Below, piece by piece: positions 9,816 to 19,100 of a DNA stretch of 52,184 nucleotides. The notes beneath the pieces were generated by a model. The model did not search any database, was not told the DNA's origin, and saw only the letters and a list, made by a program, of their open reading frames with translations. A program made the position numbers and the translations under genes. Source of the DNA: Dyella marensis (GTDB lineage: Bacteria > Pseudomonadota > Gammaproteobacteria > Xanthomonadales > Rhodanobacteraceae). Within the stretch, counting starts at the first letter, position 1. Every line of letters starts with the position of its first letter. The DNA lies in contig NZ_FONH01000024.1 of assembly GCF_900112865.1 (NCBI RefSeq), positions 1-52,184 on the forward strand. Direction: 5' to 3'.

Positions 9816-10300
9816 GCCGACCTCCGGCGCAGGGCGTCGATGCGCCGGATCAGGTCCGTGGCGATCGGGCTGGCCTTGAAGGCGCTGAACGGACCGCGCA
9901 TGCCGGCGGGGATGAAATTCACTTCAGACCCCAGCCGCGAGGATTCCGTGCGCAGCGTCAGGGTGATGCGCGGCGGGTTGGTCATGGTGGTGCTGTTGAC
10001 GTTGATGACCTCACCCAGCGCCAGGCGCGTGCTCTCCCCGCGGTTCTTCACCACCAGGGTGTCGCCCTCCAGCCAGACCTCGTCGGACAGATTGAAGATC
10101 AGGCGCTTGAGCAGCAGGCCACCGACAATGCACATCACGAAGGGCACGAACAGGCCCATCCACTGACCGGGATCCGCGGCGGCACGGGCGGCGCCGTTGT
10201 CAAAAATCCAGATAAGCGCGAACACCGCGATGAAACCGAACCACATCACGGGAAAGATCCGCTTGTAGAAGAACGTCTTGGACGACGACAGCCGCTGCAT
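9812..10300 (-). CDS. Two-helix membrane protein of unknown function
   Basis: A 162-aa protein that I do not recognise by name. Two hydrophobic segments lie near the N-terminus (VMWFGFIAVFALIWIF, about residues 18-33, and MGLFVPFVMCIVGGLLL, about 48-64). A soluble beta-rich region follows (VWLEGDTLVVKNRGESTRLA, then ITLTLRTES) that resembles the small PH-like domains of bacterial membrane proteins. It ends with a basic tail. It lies 53 bases after rsgA and overlaps the DUF1704 gene by four bases, so it belongs to that transcript. The position suggests a function linked to the DUF1704 protein, perhaps membrane recruitment; this is inference. Confidence 0.75.
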   Translation of the reverse strand: MQRLSSSKTFFYKRIFPVMWFGFIAVFALIWIFDNGAARAAADPGQWMGLFVPFVMCIVGGLLLKRLIFNLSDEVWLEGDTLVVKNRGESTRLALGEVINVNSTTMTNPPRITLTLRTESSRLGSEVNFIPAGMRGPFSAFKASPIATDLIRRIDALRRRSA

Positions 10301-10353
10301 TCCCGCACCCCTGGCCGCGATGGCCTTATTAGTAAAGCAATCCTAAGAACAAG

Positions 10354-11409
10354 CTACTCCCGCTCCCGCCCGCCGCGATGCCCATGCGGCTTGGTCGGCG
10401 GACGTCCGCCACGCTGCCGGCGCAGGCGCGCCTCCAGCGTGGCCGCCTGTTCTTCGCGCTCGTCGCGCAGCTTCAGGTAATTGCGCCAGCGCTCGGCCGA
10501 GAGTTCGCCATTGTCCAGCGCCGCCTGCACCGCGCAGCCGGGCTCGCTGCCGTGGCCGCAGTCGGCGAAACGGCAGCGCTGGGCCAGTTCGTCGATGTCG
10601 GCGAACAGGTCGAGGTTTTCCTCGCCGGTGAGCTTGAGCTCGCGCATGCCGGGCGTGTCGATCAGGCAGCCGCCGCTGGGCAGCTGCAGCAGGGCGCGGT
10701 GCGTGGTGGTGTGGCGGCCGCGGCTGTCGTGCGCGCGCACTTCGCCGGTGGCCATGCGCTGGGTGCCGAGCAGGGTATTCGTAAGCGTGGACTTGCCCGC
10801 GCCGGAGGAACCCACCAGCACCGCGCTGTCGCCGGGCTGCAGATAGCGCGAAAGCTCGGCCACGCTGGCCGGGTCCTTGCCGTTGATGGCGTGGATCGGC
10901 GTGCCGGCGGGCAGGCGCGAACGCAGGGTTGCGAGCAAGGCGTCCGCGTCGTCGCGGATATCCAGCTTGCTCAGCAGCACCACCGGCTGCGCGCCGGAGT
11001 CCTCGGTCAGCGACAGATAGCGCTCGATGCGCGCGGGATTGAAGTCGCCATCCAGGCCGGTCAGCACCAGCACGTAGTCGATATTGGTGGCGATGATCTG
11101 CCGCTCGTAGCGCTCGCCGGCGGCGGCACGGGACAGCACCGAACGGCGCGGCAGCACCTTGGCGATATGCGGCGGGTTGCCCGGCTCCAGCTCCACGAAA
11201 TCGCCCACGGCGGGGCGTTCGGCGGGATCCAGGCCACGTTTTAGGAAATGTCCGGCCGGCTGGGCCCCGAACAGCGCGACGCCGTCGTGCAGCTCGTAGC
11301 CCGCGCGATGCTGGGCGACCACCCGGGCCAGCCGCAGCTGGCCTGCCGGCAGGGCATCGCCGCGCCAGCCGACGCTGCGCAGGCGTTCGATGGTCTCGGC
11401 CTCGGTCAT
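10354..11409 (-). CDS. rsgA: Ribosome small subunit-dependent GTPase A
   Basis: A 351-aa circularly permuted GTPase that helps late maturation of the 30S subunit. An N-terminal OB domain (about residues 25-95) is followed by the permuted G motifs: G4 as SKLD (147-150), G1 as GSSGAGKST (200-208), then the GRHTTTHR switch and G3 DTPG. A C-terminal zinc knuckle CRFADCGHGSEPGC follows, and a basic tail (RRQRGGRPPTKPHGHRGG) likely contacts rRNA. Length and order match the family. It is the first gene of the minus-strand run and is divergent from alaA, with a shared gap of 137 bases for both promoters. Confidence 0.97.
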   Translation of the reverse strand: MTEAETIERLRSVGWRGDALPAGQLRLARVVAQHRAGYELHDGVALFGAQPAGHFLKRGLDPAERPAVGDFVELEPGNPPHIAKVLPRRSVLSRAAAGERYERQIIATNIDYVLVLTGLDGDFNPARIERYLSLTEDSGAQPVVLLSKLDIRDDADALLATLRSRLPAGTPIHAINGKDPASVAELSRYLQPGDSAVLVGSSGAGKSTLTNTLLGTQRMATGEVRAHDSRGRHTTTHRALLQLPSGGCLIDTPGMRELKLTGEENLDLFADIDELAQRCRFADCGHGSEPGCAVQAALDNGELSAERWRNYLKLRDEREEQAATLEARLRRQRGGRPPTKPHGHRGGRERE

Positions 11410-11546
11410 GAGGGGCGATTATGCCCTGCCTGAAGGCTGCCCGGAATCGCGCTGGCGCACGCCTCGCACGCCCTGCCGGGCGCTGCTAGCATGCGGACGT
11501 ACCCCAGAGCGCCGCACGGCGCCCAGCAGACGAAGGACCCAAGACG

Positions 11547-12788
11547 TTGGCCCCGATGATCCGACCCAGCGCGCACCTGGCCGAAGTGCGCTACGAAATC
11601 CGCGGCGCACTCACCCGCCGCTCGCGTGAACTGGAGGCCGCCGGCCTGCCGATCATCAAGCTGAATATCGGCAACCCGGGCCGCTACGGCTTCGAAACCC
11701 CGCCCCACCTGCGCGATGCCATCGCCGCCCATCTGCGCGACAGCGAGGCCTATGGCCACGAACAGGGCCTGGAAGAAGCGCGCGAGACCATCGCCGCGCA
11801 GCAGCGCGCGCGCGGCGCGCGCGGCGTGGAAGTGGAGCGCATCTTCGTCGGCAACGGCGTCAGCGAACTGATCGACCTGAGCCTGCGCGCCCTGCTGCAG
11901 CCGGGCGACGAAGTGCTGCTGCCCAGCCCGGACTATCCGCTGTGGAGCGCCGCCACCATCCTCAACGACGGCCAGCCGCGCTATTACCGCTGCCTGGCCG
12001 AAAACGGCCACCTGCCCGATCCGGACGAGATCGAGGCGCTGGTCACCGCGCGCACCCGCGCGATCGTACTGATCAATCCGAACAACCCGACCGGCGCCGT
12101 GTATCCGCGCGAGCTGCTGGAGCGCATCGTGCGCATCGCCGAGCGCCATCACCTGCTGCTGCTCACCGACGAGATCTACGACGAGATCCTCTACGACGGC
12201 GCGCAGTTCGTGCCGCTGGCGACGGTGGCCGGCGACGTGCCCTGCGTGAGCTTCGGTGGCCTGAGCAAGGTGCACCGCGCCTGCGGCTATCGCGTGGGCT
12301 GGATGAGCCTTTCCGGCGACCCGGTGCGCACCCACGACTACCGCGACGCGCTGCAGCTGCTCGCCGCGCTGCGCCTGTGCGCCAATGTCACCGCGCAATG
12401 GGCGGTGCGTCCGGCGCTGGAAAGCAAGCCGACCATCGGCGCGCTGACCTCGCCCGGCGGGCGCCTGCACGAGGCGCGCCGGATGATCCTGGAAGGCGTG
12501 GCCAACAGCGAGTTCCTCGACCTGGCCACGCCGGGCGGCGCGCTGTACGCGTTCCCGCGCGTGCGCGCCGACCGCGTGCCGCGCTTCGACGACAACGCCT
12601 TCGCGCTGCGCCTGCTGGAAGAGGAATCGGTGCTGGTGGTGCCCGGCAGCAGCTTCAACGTGCCGGACAGCCGCCACCTGCGCCTGACCCTGCTGCCGCC
12701 GCCGGAGCAGCTGCGCGAGGTGTTCGTGCGCATCGAGCGCGTGCTCGCGCGCATGGCCGAAGGGCAGCACGCGCGCGCGGTCGCCTGA
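11547..12788 (+). CDS. alaA: Alanine/aspartate aminotransferase family, AlaA-like
   Basis: A 413-aa fold-type I PLP enzyme. It shares with E. coli AlaA the blocks LNIGNP, GNGVSELI, PSPDYPLW, INPNNPTGAVY, DEIYDEILYD and LRLCANV; the Schiff-base Lys is K241 in SFGGLSKVHR. It would transfer the amino group of glutamate to pyruvate to form alanine, or the reverse. Two starts are possible: TTG at 11547, which has GAAGGA nine bases upstream, and ATG at 11556 with poor spacing. I prefer TTG. The GDSL hydrolase begins eight bases after the stop, so the two are probably one operon. Confidence 0.92.
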   Translation: MAPMIRPSAHLAEVRYEIRGALTRRSRELEAAGLPIIKLNIGNPGRYGFETPPHLRDAIAAHLRDSEAYGHEQGLEEARETIAAQQRARGARGVEVERIFVGNGVSELIDLSLRALLQPGDEVLLPSPDYPLWSAATILNDGQPRYYRCLAENGHLPDPDEIEALVTARTRAIVLINPNNPTGAVYPRELLERIVRIAERHHLLLLTDEIYDEILYDGAQFVPLATVAGDVPCVSFGGLSKVHRACGYRVGWMSLSGDPVRTHDYRDALQLLAALRLCANVTAQWAVRPALESKPTIGALTSPGGRLHEARRMILEGVANSEFLDLATPGGALYAFPRVRADRVPRFDDNAFALRLLEEESVLVVPGSSFNVPDSRHLRLTLLPPPEQLREVFVRIERVLARMAEGQHARAVA

Positions 12789-12796
12789 CCGCACGC

Positions 12797-13393
12797 GTGC
12801 TGGCTTATCTCGCGCTAGGCGACTCCTACACCATCGGCGAGGGCGTCCCCGCCGAAGGCCGCTGGCCGATGCGCCTGGCCGCTGCCCTGCGCATGCAGGG
12901 CGTGGCGCTGGCCGATCCAGCCATCCTCGCCACCACCGGCTGGACCACCGACGAGCTGTCGGCGGCGATGGATGCCGCCGAATTCGCCCCACCTTACGAC
13001 CTGGTCAGCCTGCTGATCGGCGTCAACAACCAGTACCGCGGACGTTCCGCCGACGACTACCGCGGCGAGTTCCGCCGCCTGCTGGAACGCGCGATCGCCC
13101 TGGCCGGCGACCGTCCCGGCCGCACTCTGGTGCTGTCGATTCCCGACTGGGGCGTCACCCCGTTCGCCCGCGACAGCGGCCGCGATACCGCGCGGATCGC
13201 CGCCGAGCTGGACGCCTTCAACGCCATCGCCGGCGAGGAAAGCCGCCGCGCCGGCGCCGCCTTCGTCGACATCGCACCAATTTCCCGCGAGTTCCCCTCC
13301 CTGCTCGCCGGCGACGGCCTGCACCCCTCCGCCGCGCAATACGCGCTGTGGGCCGAGGCCGCGTTGCCGGTCGCCCGCCGCCTGCTGGCCTGA
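12797..13393 (+). CDS. SGNH/GDSL-type hydrolase
   Basis: A 198-aa protein starting at GTG (12797), right after alaA. It has the SGNH blocks: GDSY with the nucleophile Ser at residue 10, the GVNNQY block with its Asn, and DGLHPS with the catalytic Asp and His near the C-terminus. The family holds esterases, lipases and acyl-hydrolases. No signal peptide is visible, so it is probably cytoplasmic, and the substrate cannot be told. Eight bases separate it from alaA and there is no strong ribosome site, which points to coupling through alaA translation. Confidence 0.88.
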   Translation: MLAYLALGDSYTIGEGVPAEGRWPMRLAAALRMQGVALADPAILATTGWTTDELSAAMDAAEFAPPYDLVSLLIGVNNQYRGRSADDYRGEFRRLLERAIALAGDRPGRTLVLSIPDWGVTPFARDSGRDTARIAAELDAFNAIAGEESRRAGAAFVDIAPISREFPSLLAGDGLHPSAAQYALWAEAALPVARRLLA

Positions 13394-13496
13394 GCGCACC
13401 TTCCGCGCCGCAACAAAGCTGCAACCGCGCCGCCACGAGCCGGTGACCTGCCCCGCGCAGACTGAGCTCCCGGATACCACACCGGGAGAGACCGCC

Positions 13497-14354
13497 ATGG
13501 CGACCTTTCACTGCCGCAGCGCCTTCATCTCCGACGTGCACCTTGGCACGCCCGACTGCAAGGCTTCGTACCTGCTCGACTTCCTGCGCAAGCTCCGCTG
13601 CGAGAAGCTTTATCTCGTCGGCGACATCATCGACATGGAATCGCTGGCCAAGCGCATCTGGTGGCACGCCGATCATGGCGCCGTACTGGCCGAGGTGCTG
13701 GACATGGCGCGGCGTGGCATCGAGGTGATCTACATCCCCGGCAACCACGACGCGCCGCTGCGCGGCCTGGCCGGACAGAGCTTCGGCGGCGTGCGCATCG
13801 AGCTGGACGCCGTGCACGAAGGCGCCGACGGCCGCCGCTACCGGGTCAGCCACGGCGACGAGTTCGATCCCGAGCGGATCGGCCGCACCTGGATGCTGCA
13901 CCTGGGCGAGGTGATGCACCGCTTCATCTGCTGGACCAACCGCCGCGTGCACGCCATGCGGCGCCGGCTGGAGCTGCCGTACCTGCCGCTGTCGATCATC
14001 GTGAAATCGCACATCCGCAAGGCGCTGGCCTATATCCGCGCCTACGAGGAGCGCGTGGCGACCGATGCGCGCGAGCGCGGCTTCGATGGCCATATCTGTG
14101 GGCACATCCACTTCGGCCATGTGCGCGACATGGACGGCGTGCTGTACCTCAACGACGGCGACTGGGTCGAGCACTGCACCGCCCTGGTCGAGGACCATAC
14201 CGGCGCGATGGAACTGATCCACTGGAGCGAGCAGCCGGCCGCGCTCGGCCGCGCCAGCCGCGAGCTGGTGCTGCCCTCGCCCGCCTCCGGCCTGGCGCTG
14301 GCGCCGCTGGCCCGGCACCGGCGCAGCCTGGCGGAACTGCGCCCGGCCGCCTGA
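13497..14354 (+). CDS. Calcineurin-like metallophosphoesterase, UDP-2,3-diacylglucosamine diphosphatase-like
   Basis: A 285-aa protein with the dimetal phosphoesterase motifs in order: DVH (13-15), GDIID (42-46), GNHD (82-85), SHGDE and GHIH. This is the pattern of LpxH-type enzymes, which cut UDP-2,3-diacylglucosamine to lipid X in lipid A synthesis. It is longer than E. coli LpxH (about 240 aa), with inserted helices (FICWTNRRVHAMRRRLE) and an Ala/Leu-rich tail of about 50 residues. It could be an LpxH paralogue rather than the main enzyme, so no symbol is given. The ATG at 13497 has a GGGAGAG site seven bases upstream. Confidence 0.85.
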   Translation: MATFHCRSAFISDVHLGTPDCKASYLLDFLRKLRCEKLYLVGDIIDMESLAKRIWWHADHGAVLAEVLDMARRGIEVIYIPGNHDAPLRGLAGQSFGGVRIELDAVHEGADGRRYRVSHGDEFDPERIGRTWMLHLGEVMHRFICWTNRRVHAMRRRLELPYLPLSIIVKSHIRKALAYIRAYEERVATDARERGFDGHICGHIHFGHVRDMDGVLYLNDGDWVEHCTALVEDHTGAMELIHWSEQPAALGRASRELVLPSPASGLALAPLARHRRSLAELRPAA

Positions 14355-14456
14355 TCCCCGGGGAAACTTTCGCCAGGGACGAGCGGCGAGGACGCGGGGC
14401 GACAGGACGCGCCGCCGCAGGGATGCGGGCCGCGTCCTCGCCGCTCGTTCCTGAAG

Positions 14457-14574
14457 CCCCTCTCCCCTCGGGAGAGGGGTTGGGGTGAGGGTACGGGCAG
14501 AGCGCAAGGCTGATGCGCACCGCTCCGCCCGTACCCTCATCCGGCTGCCGCCACCTTCTCCCGGAGGGAGAAGG
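14457..14574. repeat. Palindromic repeat family B, copy 2
   Basis: The arms are CCCCTCTCCCCTCGGGAGAG and CTTCTCCCGGAGGGAGAAGG. Inner arms around GAGGGTACGGGCAGAGCG pair with CGCTCCGCCCGTACCCTC. It lies between the phosphoesterase and glutaredoxin genes and probably acts as a structured transcript end for the former. Confidence 0.85.
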
Positions 14575-14634
14575 CCTCTCCTCGAAGGGTGAGGACGTTG
14601 AAGCTGCCCGAAGGCGGCGGCATATGGAGGGGCG

Positions 14635-14640
14635 TATCAT
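14635..14640 (+). promoter_or_regulatory. Candidate -10 element (TATCAT) for the glutaredoxin fusion gene
   Basis: TATCAT lies 26 bases before the ATG at 14667. No clear -35 hexamer is at the right distance. Confidence 0.3.
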
Positions 14641-14666
14641 TGACCCTCTTTGCCGGAGTCCCACTG

Positions 14667-15590
14667 ATGTCCCTCGACAGCGCCACCCGCGAACGCATCG
14701 AAACCCTGCTCAAGAACCACCGCGTGGTGCTGTTCATGAAGGGCACCCGCCAGCAGCCGATGTGCGGCTTCTCCGCCGCGGCGACCAACACGCTCAACGA
14801 GCTGCTGCCTGACTACCACACGGTCAACGTGCTGGAAGACCCGGAGATCCGCGAGGGCATCAAGGCCTACGGCGAGTGGCCGACCATCCCGCAGCTGTAC
14901 GTGGAAGGCGAGCTGGTCGGCGGCGCCGACATCATTCGCCAGATGTACACCAGCGGCGAGCTGCACAGCCTGTTCGGCGCCACCCCGCCGGACCGCAGCG
15001 CACCGGAGATCACCATCACCGACAAGGCCGCCGAGGCGATCCGCCAGGGCACCGCCAACGCCAAGGGCCTGGCCCTGCACCTGGAGATCGGTCCGGACCA
15101 CAGCGCCGGCTTCCAGCTGGCCCCGGCCGGCGACCACGACATCGTCTCCAGCAGCAACGGCATCGACGTGCATTTCGACCCGGGCAGTGCCCAGCGCGCC
15201 AAAGGCATCGTGATCGACTGGGTCTCCACCGTGCAGGGCGAGGGCCTGAGCCTGAAGTTCCCCGGTGCGCAGGAGATCAAGAACCTGACCGTGCAGGAGC
15301 TCAAGGCCCGCCTGGCCGCCGGCGACCTGGTGCTGGTCGATGTGCGCCCGGCCCATGGCCGCGCCCAAGCCGCACCGCTGGCCCAGGCCCGCGTGCTTGA
15401 GGAAGAGGGCTACGACACGCTGGCCGCCCTGCCCAAGGACACCGCCATCGCCTTCATCTGCCACCACGGCGTGTCCAGCCGCGGCGTGGCCGAGCGCTTC
15501 GCCGCGCACGGCTTCAGCAACGTCTACAACGTGCAGGGCGGCATGGATGCATGGGCGGAGGAGATCGATCCGAGCGTGCCGCGCTACTGA
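14667..15590 (+). CDS. grxD: Grx4-type monothiol glutaredoxin fused to IscA-like and rhodanese domains
   Basis: A 307-aa cytosolic protein with three domains. Residues 1-108 are a CGFS monothiol glutaredoxin (Cys33 in PMCGFS, WPTIPQLY cis-Pro region, GGADI), a type that binds a [2Fe-2S] cluster with glutathione. Residues 114-205 follow the A-type carrier (IscA/HesB) pattern (ITITDKAAEAI, HSAGFQLAP, GIDVHFDP), but this domain has no cysteine at all, although the family normally uses three. Residues 207-307 are a rhodanese domain with Cys265 in CHHGVSSR. The role is probably Fe-S cluster delivery or sulfur relay. The ATG at 14667 has GGAG about ten bases upstream. The symbol follows the first domain only. 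Confidence 0.9.
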   Translation: MSLDSATRERIETLLKNHRVVLFMKGTRQQPMCGFSAAATNTLNELLPDYHTVNVLEDPEIREGIKAYGEWPTIPQLYVEGELVGGADIIRQMYTSGELHSLFGATPPDRSAPEITITDKAAEAIRQGTANAKGLALHLEIGPDHSAGFQLAPAGDHDIVSSSNGIDVHFDPGSAQRAKGIVIDWVSTVQGEGLSLKFPGAQEIKNLTVQELKARLAAGDLVLVDVRPAHGRAQAAPLAQARVLEEEGYDTLAALPKDTAIAFICHHGVSSRGVAERFAAHGFSNVYNVQGGMDAWAEEIDPSVPRY

Positions 15591-15616
15591 ACACCTAGGA
15601 AAATTTCCTATAAAAA

Positions 15617-15636
15617 ACGGGGCCTTCGGGCCCCGT
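15617..15636 (+). terminator. GC-rich hairpin terminator after the glutaredoxin fusion gene
   Basis: A perfect eight-pair stem ACGGGGCC/GGCCCCGT with the stable TTCG loop, 26 bases after the stop. The following tract is only CTTCGTTCG, so T-run termination is weak on the plus strand. The preceding AAAAAA would serve the opposite direction. Confidence 0.7.
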
Positions 15637-16138
15637 CTTCGTTCGCGAAGGGCAAAAAAACAGGGCAAAACGCGCCTGTTATTCAGCATTTGTTTATTTG
15701 ATTCGCAGTTTCGTGCGAAACGTGCTCGGACTCGCCGCGAGAAGCTGTGAGCACTGGCCGCAAAGGTCTTCGGCTTCCTTGCTACGAGCTTGCGATATCT
15801 CCGAATACCGCAATTACTTGCGTCTGAAATGCGAGATTTTTCGTACGCATGAAGCGCGCCATCGCAGCGCCCATACGTTTTTTCTCACGCCCCGTAACCA
15901 TTGCATAACAAATGCGTGGTTCGTAGCTTCGGTCTAGGCCACTAGTCACGGCGGGGCACGCCATGAAAGGCCTCCGGGTGTGGGGACATCCGGACGAATC
16001 GGGGGAGTAAGGCTTACCAAGGCAGGCATGACAGGGGCATCCCGCTCCGGGCATGGCTTTGCCGTGGGCGGCATTCCGGTTCGATGAAACGACTCGCTCA
16101 GTCTTCGAGACCAAAACATCATCAACCGAGGTTCGACC
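15637..16138. other. Intergenic leader region of the first TonB receptor
   Basis: About 500 bases with lower GC in its first half. Short open frames (for example 15698-15937 plus) lack ribosome sites and show no recognisable protein, so I call none. It probably holds the receptor promoter and a long leader; no convincing -35/-10 pair could be fixed by eye. Confidence 0.5.
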
Positions 16139-19100
16139 ATGACTTCCAGCAAAGCCAATCGCTCCGGTGGTTTTCCGCTGCCGCTGCGCCCGCTCACTCT
16201 CGCCCTGGCCCTTGGCCTGGGCCTTGCGAGCAGCGGCGTCGCGCTTGCCCAGTCCAACGCGACGGGCGTGATCTTCGGCCAGGCCGCGCCGGGAGAAACG
16301 ATCCACATCGAAAGCCTGCAGACCGGCCTCAAGCGCGACCTCACCGCCGACGCGCAGGGCCGCTACCGCGCCGCGTCGCTGCCGATCGGCACCTACACCG
16401 TGTCGCTGGTGAAGGACGGCAAGGTGGTGGACAGCCGCAATGACGTGCAGACCACCATCAGCAGCGGTACCGAGGTGTCCTTCTCCGCCAACGCCGCCAA
16501 TGCGCAGACGCTGGGCGCGGTGCAGGTCGTGGGCAACGTACTGCCGGCGATTGACGTGTCGTCGGTGGACTCGCGCGCCGTGCTCACCGCCGACCAGCTG
16601 GCCAAGCTGCCGATCGCGCGCACCTCGATCAGCTCGATCGCCCTGCTCGCGCCAGGCACCACGCCGGCCGCGAGGGGCTACGGCAACGCGCTGTCGTTCG
16701 GCGGTTCGTCGGCCTCGGAGAACGCGTACTACATCAACGGTTTCTCGGCCACCAACCCGCTGACCGGCGTGAGCTCGCGCCAGCTGCCGTATGACGCGAT
16801 CGACCAGGAGCAGGTGCTGATCGGCGGCTACGGCGCCGAATACGGCCGTTCCACCGGCGGCGTGATCAACGTGGTGACCAAGCGCGGCACCAACCAGTGG
16901 AAGGGCGACATCCAGGCGTTCTGGTCGCCCAGCGACCTGGCGCAGCAGCCGCGCAACGTGTATCGCCGCAACGGCACGCTGTATCAGGTCGGCAATGCCT
17001 TCTCGCCGCGCGACCGCGACGAGATCCAGTACTCGGGCTCGATCGGCGGCGCGCTGATCAAGGACAAGCTGTTCTTCTTCGGCGCCGCGGACGCGGTGCG
17101 CCAGACCGATGTCGCCTACGGCACGCAGTCGAACAACTCGACCGTGCAGAACGACACCAACAAGATCACCCGCTGGCTGACCAAGTTCGACTGGAACATC
17201 ACCGACAACCACATCGTGGAATTCACCGCGATCGGCGACGACGAGACCACCGACTCGCAGATCTACGGTTACAACTATTCCACCCTGTCGAACACCGGCT
17301 ACAAGGGCCACCAGTACACCAAGAACTACAACGGCACCCAGACCAACGGCACGCCGGGCGGCAACATCTACATCGGCCACTACACCGGCTACATCACCGA
17401 CGACCTGACCGTCAACGCGATGTACGGCAAGAGCCGTTCGGACCATATCCAGAGCATCACCGGCGCCGGCGGCACGCCCTGCCCGGCGATCACCGACAAC
17501 CGCGCGATCGCCGCGACCAACCCGGCGCCCAGCTGCCAGTTCGGCGCCACCACCACCTTGCGCCCCGGCTCGCAGGACCGCACCAACGGCTGGAGCTTCA
17601 ACATCGAGTACCGCCTGGGCAGCCATGACTTCCGCGGCGGCATGGACAACTACATCCTGCGCGCCACCTGGGGCAGCGCGCCGGTGACCGGCACCGGCTG
17701 GCGCTACTTCGACCTCGGCAGCGGCCAGGCGATCACCCAGCGCCTGACCAACCTCGGCCTGGATCCGGCCCTGTACAACCCGGCCTCGTTCGCCAACGGC
17801 TACTACGCCGAATCCACCGGCCTGAGCACCGGCACCTCGGCGCGCACCGCGCAGCGCTCGGAGTTCATCGAAGACCACTGGCAGCTGACCGACCGCTGGA
17901 ACATCTACCTGGGCCTGCGCAACGAGCAGTTCACCAACTACAACGGCGTCGGCGCCGCCTATGCCAAGGAGCGCAACCAGCTCGACCCGCGCCTGGGCTT
18001 CGCCTGGGACGTGTACGGCGACAGCTCGCTGAAGGTCTACGGCAACGCCGGCCGCTACCACCTCGGCCTGCCCACCAGCGTGGCCGTGCGCGGCGCAGGT
18101 CCCTCCACCTTCCCGTCCACCTACTACTCGTTCACCAGCATCGACCCGGTCACCGGCGTGCCGCAGGGCCTGAGCGTGGGCGCGCCGTGGTCGCAGACCT
18201 TCTACAACAACGGCGCCAACGGCACCCCGCCGGATGCCAGGACGGTGTCGGTAAAGGACCTGAAGACCTACTACCAGGACGAGTACATCCTCGGCTTCGA
18301 CAAGCAGCTGGCGAACAACTGGACGGTCGGCGCGAAGGCCATGTTCCGCGTGCTGCGCAACCTGATCGACGACGACTGCGACAGCCGTCCGATCCAGGCC
18401 TGGGGCGACGCGCACGGCATGAGCGCCGCGGTCGCCGCCGGTATCGCCAACAGCACGCAGTGCTGGCTGTACAACCCGGGCAACGCCAACACCTTCATCC
18501 TGTCGCCCGCCGCCGGCCAGTACTTCGAAGTGCCGCTGACCGCCAAGGAGATCGGCGAGCCGAAGGCCAAGCGCCGCTACTACATGCTCGACCTGTATGC
18601 CGAGCACCAGTTCAGCGACAAGTGGTACGCCAAGGTCGAGTACACCTTCTCGCGCAGCTACGGCAACTCCGAAGGCCAGCTCGACTCCGACATCGTGCAG
18701 GCGGACGTGTCGACCACCGAGAGCTGGGATGCGCCGGAACTGATGGAGAACACCAACGGCCCGCTGGCCAACGACCAGACGCACCAGCTGCGCATCCTGG
18801 GCGTGTACCAGCCGACGCCGGAATGGCGCCTCTCCACTGTCACCCGCATCGCCTCCGGCACGCCGATCAGCTGCATCGGCGCCCGTCCGGAATCCGCGGG
18901 CGGCGACCCGGTGGGCTACCAGGCGGCGTACTTCTGGTGCAACGGCAAGCCCGCTCCGCGCGGTTCGTACGGCCGCACGCCGTGGACCTACACCATCAAC
19001 CTCAGCGCTGCCTGGCAGCCGGCCTTCCTGGACCACAAGCTGACCCTGTCGGCCGACGTGTTCAACCTGCTCGGCAAGCAGCGCATCACCCAGCTCAACG

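Noticed and set aside
15698-15937. 79-codon plus-strand frame in the leader of the first TonB receptor
   Set aside because: No ribosome site, no family resemblance, and it sits in a likely promoter region.
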